Position numbers and translations under genes: made by a program. A stretch of DNA of 33,798 nt from an uncultured Blautia sp. (GTDB lineage: Bacteria; Bacillota; Clostridia; Lachnospirales; Lachnospiraceae). The notes under the pieces are model-generated. The model had not been told where the DNA came from and did not search any database. It worked only from the letters and a program-made list of their open reading frames with translations. Below, one piece after another: positions 9,607 through 18,756 of the stretch (the first letter of the stretch is position 1; every line of letters starts with the position of its first letter). The DNA is taken from positions 1 through 33,798 of the forward strand of contig CAMBYR010000002.1 in the NCBI GenBank assembly GCA_945872375.1, read 5' to 3'.

Positions 9607-9735
9607 TATACATTGTGTGATGTAATAAAGATAAACGGTCGAAACCTCTCGAATTTGTGAAATGTGTTGAAAAAATTGAATAATTTTTTAACACTATTGA
9701 CAATGAATTCTATCGGTGGCAAAATACGCATAAGA

Positions 9736-9749
9736 TGTAATCGATTACA
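9736..9749. promoter_or_regulatory. Catabolite-responsive element (cre)-like palindrome
   Basis: TGTAATCGATTACA is a perfect palindrome matching TGWAANCGNTNWCA. Confidence 0.5.
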
Positions 9750-9849
9750 GAAAATGCATCGATTATCTCTGGAATGCATATTTATGTAATAAACCTGTCA
9801 GGCAGTCAGGCTGTAATACCGGCCTGCATGTATAAGGAGGATGATGACC

Positions 9850-10076
9850 ATGACAGAGCATCACATTAAATTTCGGGAAGCGGAAGATGTAAGGGAGTTT
9901 GTCAATGCTGCAAGCAAATGCGATTTTGATATCGATAATTTTTATAATCGAATAAATATCGATCCAAAATAATTTCTTGAATCCTCAGTATGGATCTTAC
10001 AAGAGTTATGACCGTAAAATGTTATGGTGAGGATCCGAAATTTAATAAGACAATCTCAAAGTTTGCTGTTGTGTAA
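9850..10076 (+). pseudogene. HPr-family (PTS HPr-like) pseudogene
   Basis: SD AAGGAGG (9834-9840). MTEHHIKFREAEDVREFVNAASKCDFDIDNFYNRINIDPK* ends at TAA 9970; homology resumes in another frame at 9981 as ILSMDLTRVMTVKCYGEDPKFNKTISKFAVV*. Confidence 0.8.
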
Positions 10077-10146
10077 AGAAATCAAAAATCTCCGGATGGA
10101 GAGGGATATGTGAATTCAATACTGTGAACCTGCTGATAAAGATGCC

Positions 10147-10188
10147 AAAGAAGGTATGTCTGACGAAAACCTGACTGCCTTCTTTTTT
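10147..10188 (+). terminator. Rho-independent terminator candidate
   Basis: AAAGAAGG...CCTTCTTTTTT. Confidence 0.6.
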
Positions 10189-10293
10189 ATTTTCAAATAT
10201 CATAAAACATGATATCATGAAAAAAGAGATTCGATGAATGATGCGGCGGCAGGCGGTCAGGCCTGCAAAAAACGACAAAGGCAGGAAGTTAGT

Positions 10294-12696
10294 ATGGAAA
10301 AGCCGGTAACAGGTATTTCCGTGAGAAATCTGGTGGAATTCATTCTGCGAAGCGGAGACCTTGACAGCAGACGGGGCTCCATGGATAAAGAGGCCATGCA
10401 GAAGGGAAGCAGGATTCACAGAAAAATACAGAAACAGATGGGGAGTGCCTACCGTGCGGAGGTGTCTCTGAAAAAAGATACAGAATATCCGGATCTGATT
10501 CTCCGGGTGGAAGGACGGGCAGACGGAATCTTTTCGGAAGACGGGAAAGTTTTTATCGATGAAATCAAAGGAATGTACGCCAGACTGGAGCTGATGGAGG
10601 CCCCGGTGGGAGTCCATCGTGCGCAGGCGATGTGCTATGCTCATATCTATGCGGAGCTGGAAGGACTTACGGAAATCGGTGTTCAGATGACGTATGCAAA
10701 TCTGGAAACAGAAGAGATCCGCCGTTTTCGGGAAACATTTTCGGCAGAAGAACTGAAAATCTGGTACAGAGATCTGACAGACGCCTACCATCAATGGGTA
10801 TCCTATCGCCAGGAATGGAGAAAGATCCGCAGAGAATCCATGGAACATCTGGAATTTCCGTTTCCGTACCGGGATGGCCAGAGGAAAATGGTGAGCAGCG
10901 TGTATCATACCATATCGGAAGGAAAGCAGATCTTTATTCAGGCACCTACCGGAGTTGGAAAAACGATGTCCACAGTGTTTCCAGCAGTACGGGCCATCGG
11001 AGAAGGAAAGGGGGAAATGCTGTTTTATCTGACTGCAAAAACGATCACCAGAACGGTGGCTGAAGAAGCATTTTCCATTCTTGCCGGGAATGGACTGAAG
11101 TTTCAGGTGATCACCATTACGGCAAAGGAAAAGCTCTGCTGTCTGGAAAAACCGGAGTGCAGTCCGGAAGCATGCCCACGGGCAGCCGGACATTATGACA
11201 GAGTAAATCAGGCAGTTTATGAATTGTGGACGTCATGTCAGACATTTAACAGAAATGTGATTCTGGAGCATGCGGAGAAATGGCAGGTATGTCCCTTCGA
11301 GATGTGTCTGGACCTTGCCCTGTGGGTGGATGGCGTCATATGCGACTACAATTATGTGTTTGATCCCAATGTTCATCTGAAACGTTTTTTCGGCGACAGT
11401 GTATCAGGAGACTACCTGTTTCTCATCGACGAGGCGCATAATCTGGTGGAACGGGGACGGGAAATGTTCAGTGCATCTCTTTGCCGGGAGGATGTTCTGA
11501 CAGTAAAAAAGAAAGTAAAGGATGCTGCGCCCAGGCTTGCCAGGGTTCTTGGAAAAGTGAACCGGCAGCTTCTGGAGCTTGAGAAGGAATGTGATACCGT
11601 GCAGGTTCTGGAAAATCCCGGGATGCTTCCTTTGAGTCTTTTGACGGTGCAGGGAGAGATGGATGCGTTTTTCGAGGAGCAGACAGGCAGGGAAGTCCCG
11701 GAAGAGGTAATGGACTTTTATTTTTCCGTCAGAGATTTTCTGAATATTGCAGAGCTTCTGGATGAACATTATGTGGTGTATACGGAAAAAGAACCGGGCA
11801 AAAAAATCCGCATGCGTTTATTCTGTGTGAATCCGGCTGCCAATCTGGGAGAAGCTCTGAAAAAGGGAAGGAGTACTGTGTTTTTTTCTGCGACGCTCCT
11901 TCCCATGGAATATTACCGGAAACTGTTAAGCAGCAGAGATGATGACTTTGGAATCTATGTCCTCTCGCCCTTTTCCCGGAAAAAAAGATGCATTCTGACG
12001 GCTGTGGATGTGAGCAGCCGGTATACACGGAGAACTTATGAGGAATATCGGAAAATTGCCAGATATATTGCGGAAATGGCATGGCAGAAAAAGGGAAATT
12101 ACATGGTATTCTTTCCATCTTATAGGCTTATGGAGGATGTCTGGCAGGTCTATGAACAGGAGTTTTCTGTGGACTGGGTCAGATGTATCCGGCAGACTGC
12201 ATCCATGAATGAACAGGAGCGGGAAAGCTTTCTCCGGGAGTTCCGGGAGCAGAAAGAAACACTGTTGGGGTTTTGCGTGCTGGGAGGGATTTTTTCGGAA
12301 GGAATCGATCTGATCGGGGATCGTCTGATCGGTGCGGTGATCGTTGGCACCGGACTGCCTCAGGTGGGCACAGAACGTGAAATCCTGAAAAATTATTATG
12401 ATTCCAGGGGAGAAGATGGATTTGCCTATGCTTACCGGTATCCCGGGATGAACAAGGTCCTTCAGGCGGCCGGACGTGTCATCCGCACAAAAGAGGACGT
12501 GGGGACGATCCTGCTGCTGGATGACCGGTTTGGAAATCCGGAGTACAGAGAGCTGTTTCCTGTGGAATGGCAGGATATGAAAAGATGCCGTCTCAACAGT
12601 GTGAAAGGGCTTCTGGAAGAGTTCTGGGCAGGCATCCCGGAGATCGGAAAACAGAAAAACCCGGAGACCGGAAAACAGAAAAATCTTGACAGATAA
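10294..12696 (+). CDS. XPD/DinG-like ATP-dependent DNA helicase with N-terminal Cas4-like/PD-(D/E)XK nuclease domain
   Basis: FIDEIKGMYARLE nuclease-like motif, Walker A APTGVGKTMS, DEAH (LIDEAHNLVE), FeS cysteines CCLEKPECSPEAC/WQVCPFE, QAAGRVIRTKED. ATG 10294 preferred (MEKPVTGISVRNLVEFILRSGDLD). Confidence 0.82.
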   Translation: MEKPVTGISVRNLVEFILRSGDLDSRRGSMDKEAMQKGSRIHRKIQKQMGSAYRAEVSLKKDTEYPDLILRVEGRADGIFSEDGKVFIDEIKGMYARLELMEAPVGVHRAQAMCYAHIYAELEGLTEIGVQMTYANLETEEIRRFRETFSAEELKIWYRDLTDAYHQWVSYRQEWRKIRRESMEHLEFPFPYRDGQRKMVSSVYHTISEGKQIFIQAPTGVGKTMSTVFPAVRAIGEGKGEMLFYLTAKTITRTVAEEAFSILAGNGLKFQVITITAKEKLCCLEKPECSPEACPRAAGHYDRVNQAVYELWTSCQTFNRNVILEHAEKWQVCPFEMCLDLALWVDGVICDYNYVFDPNVHLKRFFGDSVSGDYLFLIDEAHNLVERGREMFSASLCREDVLTVKKKVKDAAPRLARVLGKVNRQLLELEKECDTVQVLENPGMLPLSLLTVQGEMDAFFEEQTGREVPEEVMDFYFSVRDFLNIAELLDEHYVVYTEKEPGKKIRMRLFCVNPAANLGEALKKGRSTVFFSATLLPMEYYRKLLSSRDDDFGIYVLSPFSRKKRCILTAVDVSSRYTRRTYEEYRKIARYIAEMAWQKKGNYMVFFPSYRLMEDVWQVYEQEFSVDWVRCIRQTASMNEQERESFLREFREQKETLLGFCVLGGIFSEGIDLIGDRLIGAVIVGTGLPQVGTEREILKNYYDSRGEDGFAYAYRYPGMNKVLQAAGRVIRTKEDVGTILLLDDRFGNPEYRELFPVEWQDMKRCRLNSVKGLLEEFWAGIPEIGKQKNPETGKQKNLDR

Positions 12697-12713
12697 GAAT
12701 ATTTCGATATACT
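12686..12713 (+). promoter_or_regulatory. glmS promoter candidate
   Basis: TTGACA, 16 bp, TATACT. Confidence 0.55.
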
Positions 12714-12744
12714 TTTATCTGTAAAATCAGAGGAGGAAAAACTT

Positions 12745-14571
12745 ATGTGTGGAATTGTTGGCTATATCGGAGAACAGCAGGCTGCACCGATTCTTCTGGA
12801 CGGACTTTCCAAGCTGGAGTACCGCGGATATGATTCTGCCGGCATTGCAGTTTATGATGGACAGAAGATTGAAATGCAGAAGGTAATGGGGCGCCTGAAG
12901 GTCCTGGAAGAGCTTACTCACGGCGGGGAAACCATGCCGGGTACGGTGGGAATCGGTCATACACGCTGGGCAACTCATGGCTGTCCTTCTGATACGAATG
13001 CACATCCCCATTTTAATAAAGATCATTCGATTGTGGTGGTTCACAACGGGATCATTGAAAACTATTCAAAGCTGAAAAAGAAACTGGAGGCAAAGGGCTA
13101 CCAGTTTTTATCCGAGACAGATACAGAAGTTCTGGTGCATCTTCTGACAGAATACTATGACGGAGATCCGGTTTCTGCCATTGAGAAGGTTATGCAGAGG
13201 GTAGAAGGCTCCTATGCGCTGGGCATTATGTTCCTGGATCATCCGAATCATATCTATGCGGCACGTAAGGACAGCCCGCTGATCGTTGGCTCAAGCAGTG
13301 TGGGAAATCTGATCGCTTCCGATGTGCCTGCAGTTTTGAAATATACCAGAAATGTATATTATATGGAAAATGAGGAGATCGTCTGCCTCTCCAGAGAGCA
13401 TATCCGTTTTTATAATATTGACGGAGAAAGTCTGGAAAAGACTCCGACTGCCATTGAGTGGGATATTGATGCGGCAGAAAAAGGCGGCTATGAGCATTTC
13501 ATGCTGAAGGAAATATATGAGCAGCCGAAAGCTGTCCGTGATACCTTAAACCCCCGTCTGAAGGAAAACGATGTTGTCATTGATGAGCTGGGCATGACGG
13601 ATGAGGAGATCCGGAATATCAGAAAGGTTACGATCGTGGCCTGCGGATCCGCTTATCATGCAGGAATGACGGCAAAATATGTGATGGAAGGGATGGCAAG
13701 AATTCCTGTGGAAGTGGATCTTGCCAGTGAGTTCCGCTATCGGAATCCCATTTACGGGGAGGGAACCCTGGTAATCATCATCAGCCAGTCGGGAGAAACA
13801 GCCGATTCTCTGGCTGCGCTCCGGGAAGCAAAAAAGAATGGTGTCCGTGTTCTGGGAATCGTGAATGTTGTGGGAAGTTCCATTGCCAGAGAAGCAGATA
13901 ATGTAATGTATACCTGGGCGGGTCCGGAAATCTCTGTGGCTACGACCAAGGCATACAGTGCGCAGATCGCTGCCCTGTATCTCCTTTCTTTGAAATTTGC
14001 AAAGGTACGTGGTACAATTTCCACAGAGGAATTTCTCCGGCTGAAATCCGATCTGGAGCAGCTTCCGGAGCAGATCGAAACACTTCTTGGCATGAAGGAA
14101 AAGATTCAGAGATTTGCCAATCGTTATCTGGCCGCAGACCACATGTTCTTTATCGGGCGCGGCGTGGATTATGCCATTGCCCTGGAAGGGTCTCTGAAGC
14201 TGAAAGAGATTTCCTATGTGCATTCGGAAGCTTATGCAGCAGGAGAATTAAAGCATGGAACGATTTCTCTGATCGAGGATGGTACCCTGGTGGTTGCAGT
14301 TGCCACACAGGAACAGCTTTATCCAAAGACCATCAGTAATATTGTGGAGGTAAAGACCAGAGGGGCATTTGTTATGGCTGTGACCAATTTCGGACATAAG
14401 GAAATTGAAAAAACGGCGGATTATGTCATTTATATCCCGAAAACAAGCAGTTACTTTACAAATTCCCTTGCGATTATTCCGCTTCAGCTTTTTGGATATT
14501 ATGTATCCCTGGGAAGAGGTCTGGATGTGGACAAGCCGAGGAATCTTGCAAAATCAGTAACCGTGGAATAA
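12745..14571 (+). CDS. glmS: Glutamine--fructose-6-phosphate aminotransferase (isomerizing)
   Basis: MCGIVGYIGEQQAAPILLDGLSKLEYRGYDSAG, two SIS domains, C-terminal LAKSVTVE; SD AGGAGG. Confidence 0.98.
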   Translation: MCGIVGYIGEQQAAPILLDGLSKLEYRGYDSAGIAVYDGQKIEMQKVMGRLKVLEELTHGGETMPGTVGIGHTRWATHGCPSDTNAHPHFNKDHSIVVVHNGIIENYSKLKKKLEAKGYQFLSETDTEVLVHLLTEYYDGDPVSAIEKVMQRVEGSYALGIMFLDHPNHIYAARKDSPLIVGSSSVGNLIASDVPAVLKYTRNVYYMENEEIVCLSREHIRFYNIDGESLEKTPTAIEWDIDAAEKGGYEHFMLKEIYEQPKAVRDTLNPRLKENDVVIDELGMTDEEIRNIRKVTIVACGSAYHAGMTAKYVMEGMARIPVEVDLASEFRYRNPIYGEGTLVIIISQSGETADSLAALREAKKNGVRVLGIVNVVGSSIAREADNVMYTWAGPEISVATTKAYSAQIAALYLLSLKFAKVRGTISTEEFLRLKSDLEQLPEQIETLLGMKEKIQRFANRYLAADHMFFIGRGVDYAIALEGSLKLKEISYVHSEAYAAGELKHGTISLIEDGTLVVAVATQEQLYPKTISNIVEVKTRGAFVMAVTNFGHKEIEKTADYVIYIPKTSSYFTNSLAIIPLQLFGYYVSLGRGLDVDKPRNLAKSVTVE

Positions 14572-14663
14572 AGAAAACAGACGGTGGATTCTGCCAAAAG
14601 TCTCTTATGCACGGCAGATGCAGGAAGTGATTCGGCAGCGATGGCTGTGCAAAGGAGAAAAAA

Positions 14664-16103
14664 ATGAACATACACAAAAAATGTGGGAGTGCCGGGATCC
14701 TGCTTGGAATAGTTCTGATGTGGATCATGTGCTCCCGGACGGTTTTTGGCGCAGAGAGCAGCGGCAATGTGCTTTTTTCCCTGACAGAAGAATCTCAGGT
14801 AACGCCGATTTCTGATCAGAGCGGAACATATCTGCTGAAAGGGGAAGGATTTTACTGCCTGAATGAGGATGGCAGCAGACATGCTCAGGAGGCGGTACAT
14901 TACTTTGATCATGTCACGATAGACGGAACCGTTTTTCACGGATATTATTACCATGATGCCGAAGGAAAGTACAGGGCAGGGAATGGGCATATTGTTGTGA
15001 TGAAGCAGATTGCCTGCCGGGAGGAGATTTTTGACGGCATTTATATGGTCCAGAATCTGGGAAAAATGTCTGCAGCTCCTCAGGTACATTACCTGAATAA
15101 TCTGACGGTAGAAAAAAATGTGTTTCATGGCTATTACTTTTTTGATGAAAAAGGACGCCTTGTGACGGAAAATGGAATTCATCAGGTGGAAATGGTCTGC
15201 AATGGACTGAGCTTTTCCGGGAGTTACTATTTCGGAGGGCCGAATGGAGCTCTTTTGCAGGAAGCAGGTACGACCCCGGAAGGATTTCCTGTGGAAAGCG
15301 ACGGAAAGGTGACCGGTCTGGATGAACTGGGAATGAGCCATCTTCAGCCGCGGCTGGAAACTATGCTTGCAGGCTATGAGGGAACGTGGAGTGTTTATAT
15401 CCAGAATCTTGGTACGGGAGAGGAAATTCTCCTGAATGACCAGCCCCTGTATTCGGCCAGTCTGATTAAGGCATTTACTCTGGCTGCTTCTTATCAGAAC
15501 ATGGAACAGGTTCTTGCAGATGAAGCAGCTCAAAAACAGCTTCCTGCCGGCAGTGAGGCTGCCCGGGAAAAGCTTCATGGTCTGCTTTGGAATATGATTG
15601 CAGTCAGTGATAACGAATCCTACAATGAAGTTGTCCGCCTGCAGACACCCTCCAATGATTTTCTGGAGGGAGCAGCGCTGATCAATCAATTTCTGGCAGA
15701 GCAGGGATACAGCCAGACAACGGTACAGAGCACCCTGCAGCCATCTTCTAGTGAGACGGTCAGTCTTGGCGGAAAGAATACCACCAGTGTCAGGGACTGC
15801 GGTCTGCTTTTGGAACGCATTTTTAAGGGAACCTGTGTCAGCCCGGAGGCATCACTGGAAATGCTGAACTTCTTTCTGGAACAGGAATGTGACTGGAAGA
15901 TTCCGGAGGGAGTTCCGGAAGAAATCCGCGTGGCAAATAAAACCGGAGAAACAGACACCAGCCAGCATGATATTGCCATTGTCTACGGGCCGAAAATCAC
16001 TTATATCCTGTGCGTAATGTCACAGGACTGCCCTAATGGAGATGTGGCCGTGGATCATATCCGGGAAATATCCAGAGTGGTTTATAATTATCTGAATCTG
16101 TAA
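14664..16103 (+). CDS. Secreted class A beta-lactamase-like serine hydrolase with N-terminal repeats
   Basis: Signal peptide; SLIK (SxxK), VSDNES (SDN), NKTGE (KTG); two similar units VHYFDHVTIDGTVFHGYYYHDAEGKY and VHYLNNLTVEKNVFHGYYFFDEKGRL. Confidence 0.8.
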   Translation: MNIHKKCGSAGILLGIVLMWIMCSRTVFGAESSGNVLFSLTEESQVTPISDQSGTYLLKGEGFYCLNEDGSRHAQEAVHYFDHVTIDGTVFHGYYYHDAEGKYRAGNGHIVVMKQIACREEIFDGIYMVQNLGKMSAAPQVHYLNNLTVEKNVFHGYYFFDEKGRLVTENGIHQVEMVCNGLSFSGSYYFGGPNGALLQEAGTTPEGFPVESDGKVTGLDELGMSHLQPRLETMLAGYEGTWSVYIQNLGTGEEILLNDQPLYSASLIKAFTLAASYQNMEQVLADEAAQKQLPAGSEAAREKLHGLLWNMIAVSDNESYNEVVRLQTPSNDFLEGAALINQFLAEQGYSQTTVQSTLQPSSSETVSLGGKNTTSVRDCGLLLERIFKGTCVSPEASLEMLNFFLEQECDWKIPEGVPEEIRVANKTGETDTSQHDIAIVYGPKITYILCVMSQDCPNGDVAVDHIREISRVVYNYLNL

Positions 16104-16138
16104 AAAGCAGATGGGGTGTAGCAATACAAAAAAATTGC

Positions 16139-16167
16139 TTGACCCTTACAAATATTTAATATAGAAT
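16139..16167 (+). promoter_or_regulatory. ridA promoter candidate
   Basis: TTGACC, 17 bp, TAGAAT. Confidence 0.6.
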
Positions 16168-16257
16168 AGTAGCATCACAAGGTCAGGGGAGCGTTCCTGA
16201 TTTCTGTTCAGGCGGATGTCCGGGGGAATGCTTCAGGCGAGAAGGGAGATTATTTTC

Positions 16258-16629
16258 ATGAAAACAGTATATACAGATAAGGCTCCGGCAGCGATCGGAC
16301 CATACAGCCAGGCAATGATTATGAACGGTGTTCTTTTCACTTCCGGTCAGATTCCGGTGGATCCGGCTACAGGAGAAATCGCCGGTGATACGATCCTTCA
16401 GCAGGCAGAACAGGTTATGAAAAATCTGGGTGCCGTTCTGGAAGAAGCCGGAACTTCTTTTGAAAATGTGGTAAAAACCACCTGCTTCCTTGCAGATATG
16501 GGTGATTTTGCAGCATTTAATGAAGTTTATGCAAAATATTTTGTAAACAAACCGGCTCGTTCCTGCGTGGCAGTAAAAACACTTCCAAAGAATGTACTCT
16601 GCGAAGTGGAAGTTATTGCAGAAATTTAA
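16258..16629 (+). CDS. ridA: RidA family enamine/imine deaminase
   Basis: [43 protein letters not shown] and [26 protein letters not shown] 16258 has SD GAAGGGAG. Confidence 0.95.
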   Translation: MKTVYTDKAPAAIGPYSQAMIMNGVLFTSGQIPVDPATGEIAGDTILQQAEQVMKNLGAVLEEAGTSFENVVKTTCFLADMGDFAAFNEVYAKYFVNKPARSCVAVKTLPKNVLCEVEVIAEI

Positions 16630-16643
16630 TAAATGCCATATTC

Positions 16644-16680
16644 AAATGCCTTTCGGATAAATTTTTCGGGAGGCATTTTT
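16644..16680 (+). terminator. Rho-independent terminator
   Basis: AAATGCCTTTC...GGGAGGCATTTTT. Confidence 0.8.
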
Positions 16681-16756
16681 CATATCATGAGAAATTACTC
16701 CGTAATGTTCCTATGATTCTTGTATCAGATTTCCCGTTTTCCCTTGCCGGGAGTCA

Positions 16757-16785
16757 TTGCTTTTTTGAGAAAAATCATGTATAAT
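16757..16785 (+). promoter_or_regulatory. Promoter of egsA-like gene
   Basis: TTGCTT, 17 bp, TATAAT; implies a leader of about 195 nt. Confidence 0.6.
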
Positions 16786-16845
16786 ATCAGACTGTATTAT
16801 TGTATCATATAGGGAAACTATTCAGAGGGGATATCCCGCGAGGCG

Positions 16846-16956
16846 TTTTCATGCATTTATGCATGAAAATCCCGAGACATACAAGCAAAAATCCCATCGC
16901 CGCAGGTGATTTTACATGGATTTTTGCTCGTAACTGTGAAGAAACTGAACAGTTAC
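16846..16956. repeat. Composite three-hairpin element in the egsA leader
   Basis: TTTTCATGCAT/ATGCATGAAAA; AGCAAAAATCC/GGATTTTTGCT with nested ATCGCC/GGTGAT; GTAACTGT/ACAGTTAC. Confidence 0.75.
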
Positions 16957-16987
16957 CATATAGAAAAGTCAGGAGGAGAAAAGAAAC

Positions 16988-18268
16988 ATGCGAGTCGATA
17001 CGGATGATTTTGGCCGACCTTGCAGGTGCGGTAGGGAGCACCACGTAGACGTTAAGGAAATTGTAATTGAGGCAGGAGCAGCAGATGCTCTGGAAGAAGC
17101 CATGGCAGAGGGATATCTCAAGGAGTACATCTCTCCGCTTCTGATCTGTGACACCAATACCTATCAGGCCACAGAGGAACTTCTGGAAGAAATATATGAC
17201 CGATGTCAGGTTCTTGTTCTGGATGCAGAAGGGCTTCATGCTGATAACTATGCAGTGGAAATTGTGGAAAATAACATGGAGGACGATATTGATCTGATTC
17301 TTGCCGTAGGGGGAGGAACCATTCATGATATCAGCCGTTATGTGGCTTCACAATACCGGATTCCCTTTGTTTCCGTGCCGACCGCAGCAAGTGTGGATGG
17401 GTTCGTATCTACGGTAGCGGCAATGACATGGGACGGACTGAAGAAAACCGTTCCGGCGGCGGCGCCTTTGGCCGTATTTGCTGATACCAGAATTTTCGCA
17501 AAGGCACCCGGGCGTTTAAATGCTTCGGGAGTATCTGATTTATTTGGAAAATACATTTGCCTGGCAGACTGGAAGATTTCCAGACTTCTGACGGGAGAAT
17601 ATTATTGTGAATATGTCACGGAGCTTGAAGAAAAAGCGCTCCGTACTGTAAAATCCTGTCTGCGTGATATCGCGCAGGGAGACGAGGACAGCTGCGAAAA
17701 CCTGATGTATGCACTGATCCTTTCAGGACTGGCCATGCAGATGGTGGGTAACTCCCGCCCGGCCTCCTGTGCGGAACATCACCTTTCGCATCTCTGGGAG
17801 ATGGAGGTAATCAACCCGCATCTGGATGCGCTTCATGGAGAAAAGGTTTCCGTGGGGACCATGGTGGTGCTGGAAGAGTACAAGAAAATTGCACATGCCA
17901 TCCGAAAAGGACGGTGCCATGTGGTGCCCTGGCAGGGACTGGAGACGGAGCTTCTTGAGGAAACCTTTGGCAAAAAGGGAATTCTTGAGGGGATTCTGAA
18001 AGAAAATGAACCGGAGCTTCTGGAAAAAGTGGATCCCTCCAGGCTGGAGGAGGCACTTGAGGACATTGCAGATATCATTGATGATCTTCCGGAAGAACGG
18101 GAGATGGAACATATGCTGGAAAAGGCCGGATGCTGCAGGACTCTTGGCGATATCGGCCTGAAAGAGGAGATCCGGGAAAAAAGCCTGGCACTGGCTCCTT
18201 ATGTGCGCAGAAGGCTGAGCCTGCTCCGGATAAGGAAAATGCTGAAAATTGAGGGAGAAAGCGTATGA
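16988..18268 (+). CDS. egsA: sn-glycerol-1-phosphate dehydrogenase family (EgsA/AraM-like)
   Basis: [41 protein letters not shown] and [10 protein letters not shown]-terminal CRCGREHH. Confidence 0.85.
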   Translation: MRVDTDDFGRPCRCGREHHVDVKEIVIEAGAADALEEAMAEGYLKEYISPLLICDTNTYQATEELLEEIYDRCQVLVLDAEGLHADNYAVEIVENNMEDDIDLILAVGGGTIHDISRYVASQYRIPFVSVPTAASVDGFVSTVAAMTWDGLKKTVPAAAPLAVFADTRIFAKAPGRLNASGVSDLFGKYICLADWKISRLLTGEYYCEYVTELEEKALRTVKSCLRDIAQGDEDSCENLMYALILSGLAMQMVGNSRPASCAEHHLSHLWEMEVINPHLDALHGEKVSVGTMVVLEEYKKIAHAIRKGRCHVVPWQGLETELLEETFGKKGILEGILKENEPELLEKVDPSRLEEALEDIADIIDDLPEEREMEHMLEKAGCCRTLGDIGLKEEIREKSLALAPYVRRRLSLLRIRKMLKIEGESV

Positions 18269-18738
18269 GAATCGGAATGGGATATGATGTGCACAGGCTG
18301 ACAGAAGGAAGGGATCTGATCCTGGGCGGTGTGAAGATCGAATGGGAAAAGGGGCTGTTGGGACATTCGGATGCGGATGTTCTGATTCATGCCGTGATGG
18401 ATGCACTCCTGGGAGCAGCTGCTCTGGGAGATATCGGAAAACACTTTCCGGATACGGATCCTGCATATAAGGGAATCTCAAGCATTCTTCTTTTGAAGCA
18501 TGTGGCAAATCTCCTGAAAGAAAACGGATATACGGTAGGGAACATCGATGCCACGATCATTGCCCAGAAACCGAAGATGGCGCCGCATATTCCAAAGATG
18601 CGGGAGAATATGGCGGATGCCATGGGAATCCCGGCGGACAGGCTGAATATCAAGGCAACAACGGAAGAAGGACTGGGCTTTACCGGACGGGGCGAGGGTA
18701 TCGCTTCTCAGGCAGTCTGCCTTCTGGAAGAAATATAA
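18265..18738 (+). CDS. ispF: 2-C-methyl-D-erythritol 2,4-cyclodiphosphate synthase
   Basis: [75 protein letters not shown]. Confidence 0.97.
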   Translation: MRIGMGYDVHRLTEGRDLILGGVKIEWEKGLLGHSDADVLIHAVMDALLGAAALGDIGKHFPDTDPAYKGISSILLLKHVANLLKENGYTVGNIDATIIAQKPKMAPHIPKMRENMADAMGIPADRLNIKATTEEGLGFTGRGEGIASQAVCLLEEI

Positions 18739-18756
18739 AACTGGAGGAAATGAAAG

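Noticed and set aside
9961-9985. Programmed -1 frameshift in the HPr-like gene
   Set aside because: The frame-0 stop (9970) precedes a stop in the resumed frame (9978), so a single shift cannot join them.
10208-10219. CATGATATCATG palindrome before the helicase gene as an SOS box
   Set aside because: Does not match GAAC-N4-GTTC; a short AT-rich palindrome can occur by chance.
12697-12744. glmS ribozyme upstream of glmS
   Set aside because: Only 48 nt separate the genes and the sequence lacks the ribozyme core.
16800-17048. 82-aa ORF overlapping the egsA leader
   Set aside because: Its sequence is the hairpin element and it runs out of frame into egsA; no SD.
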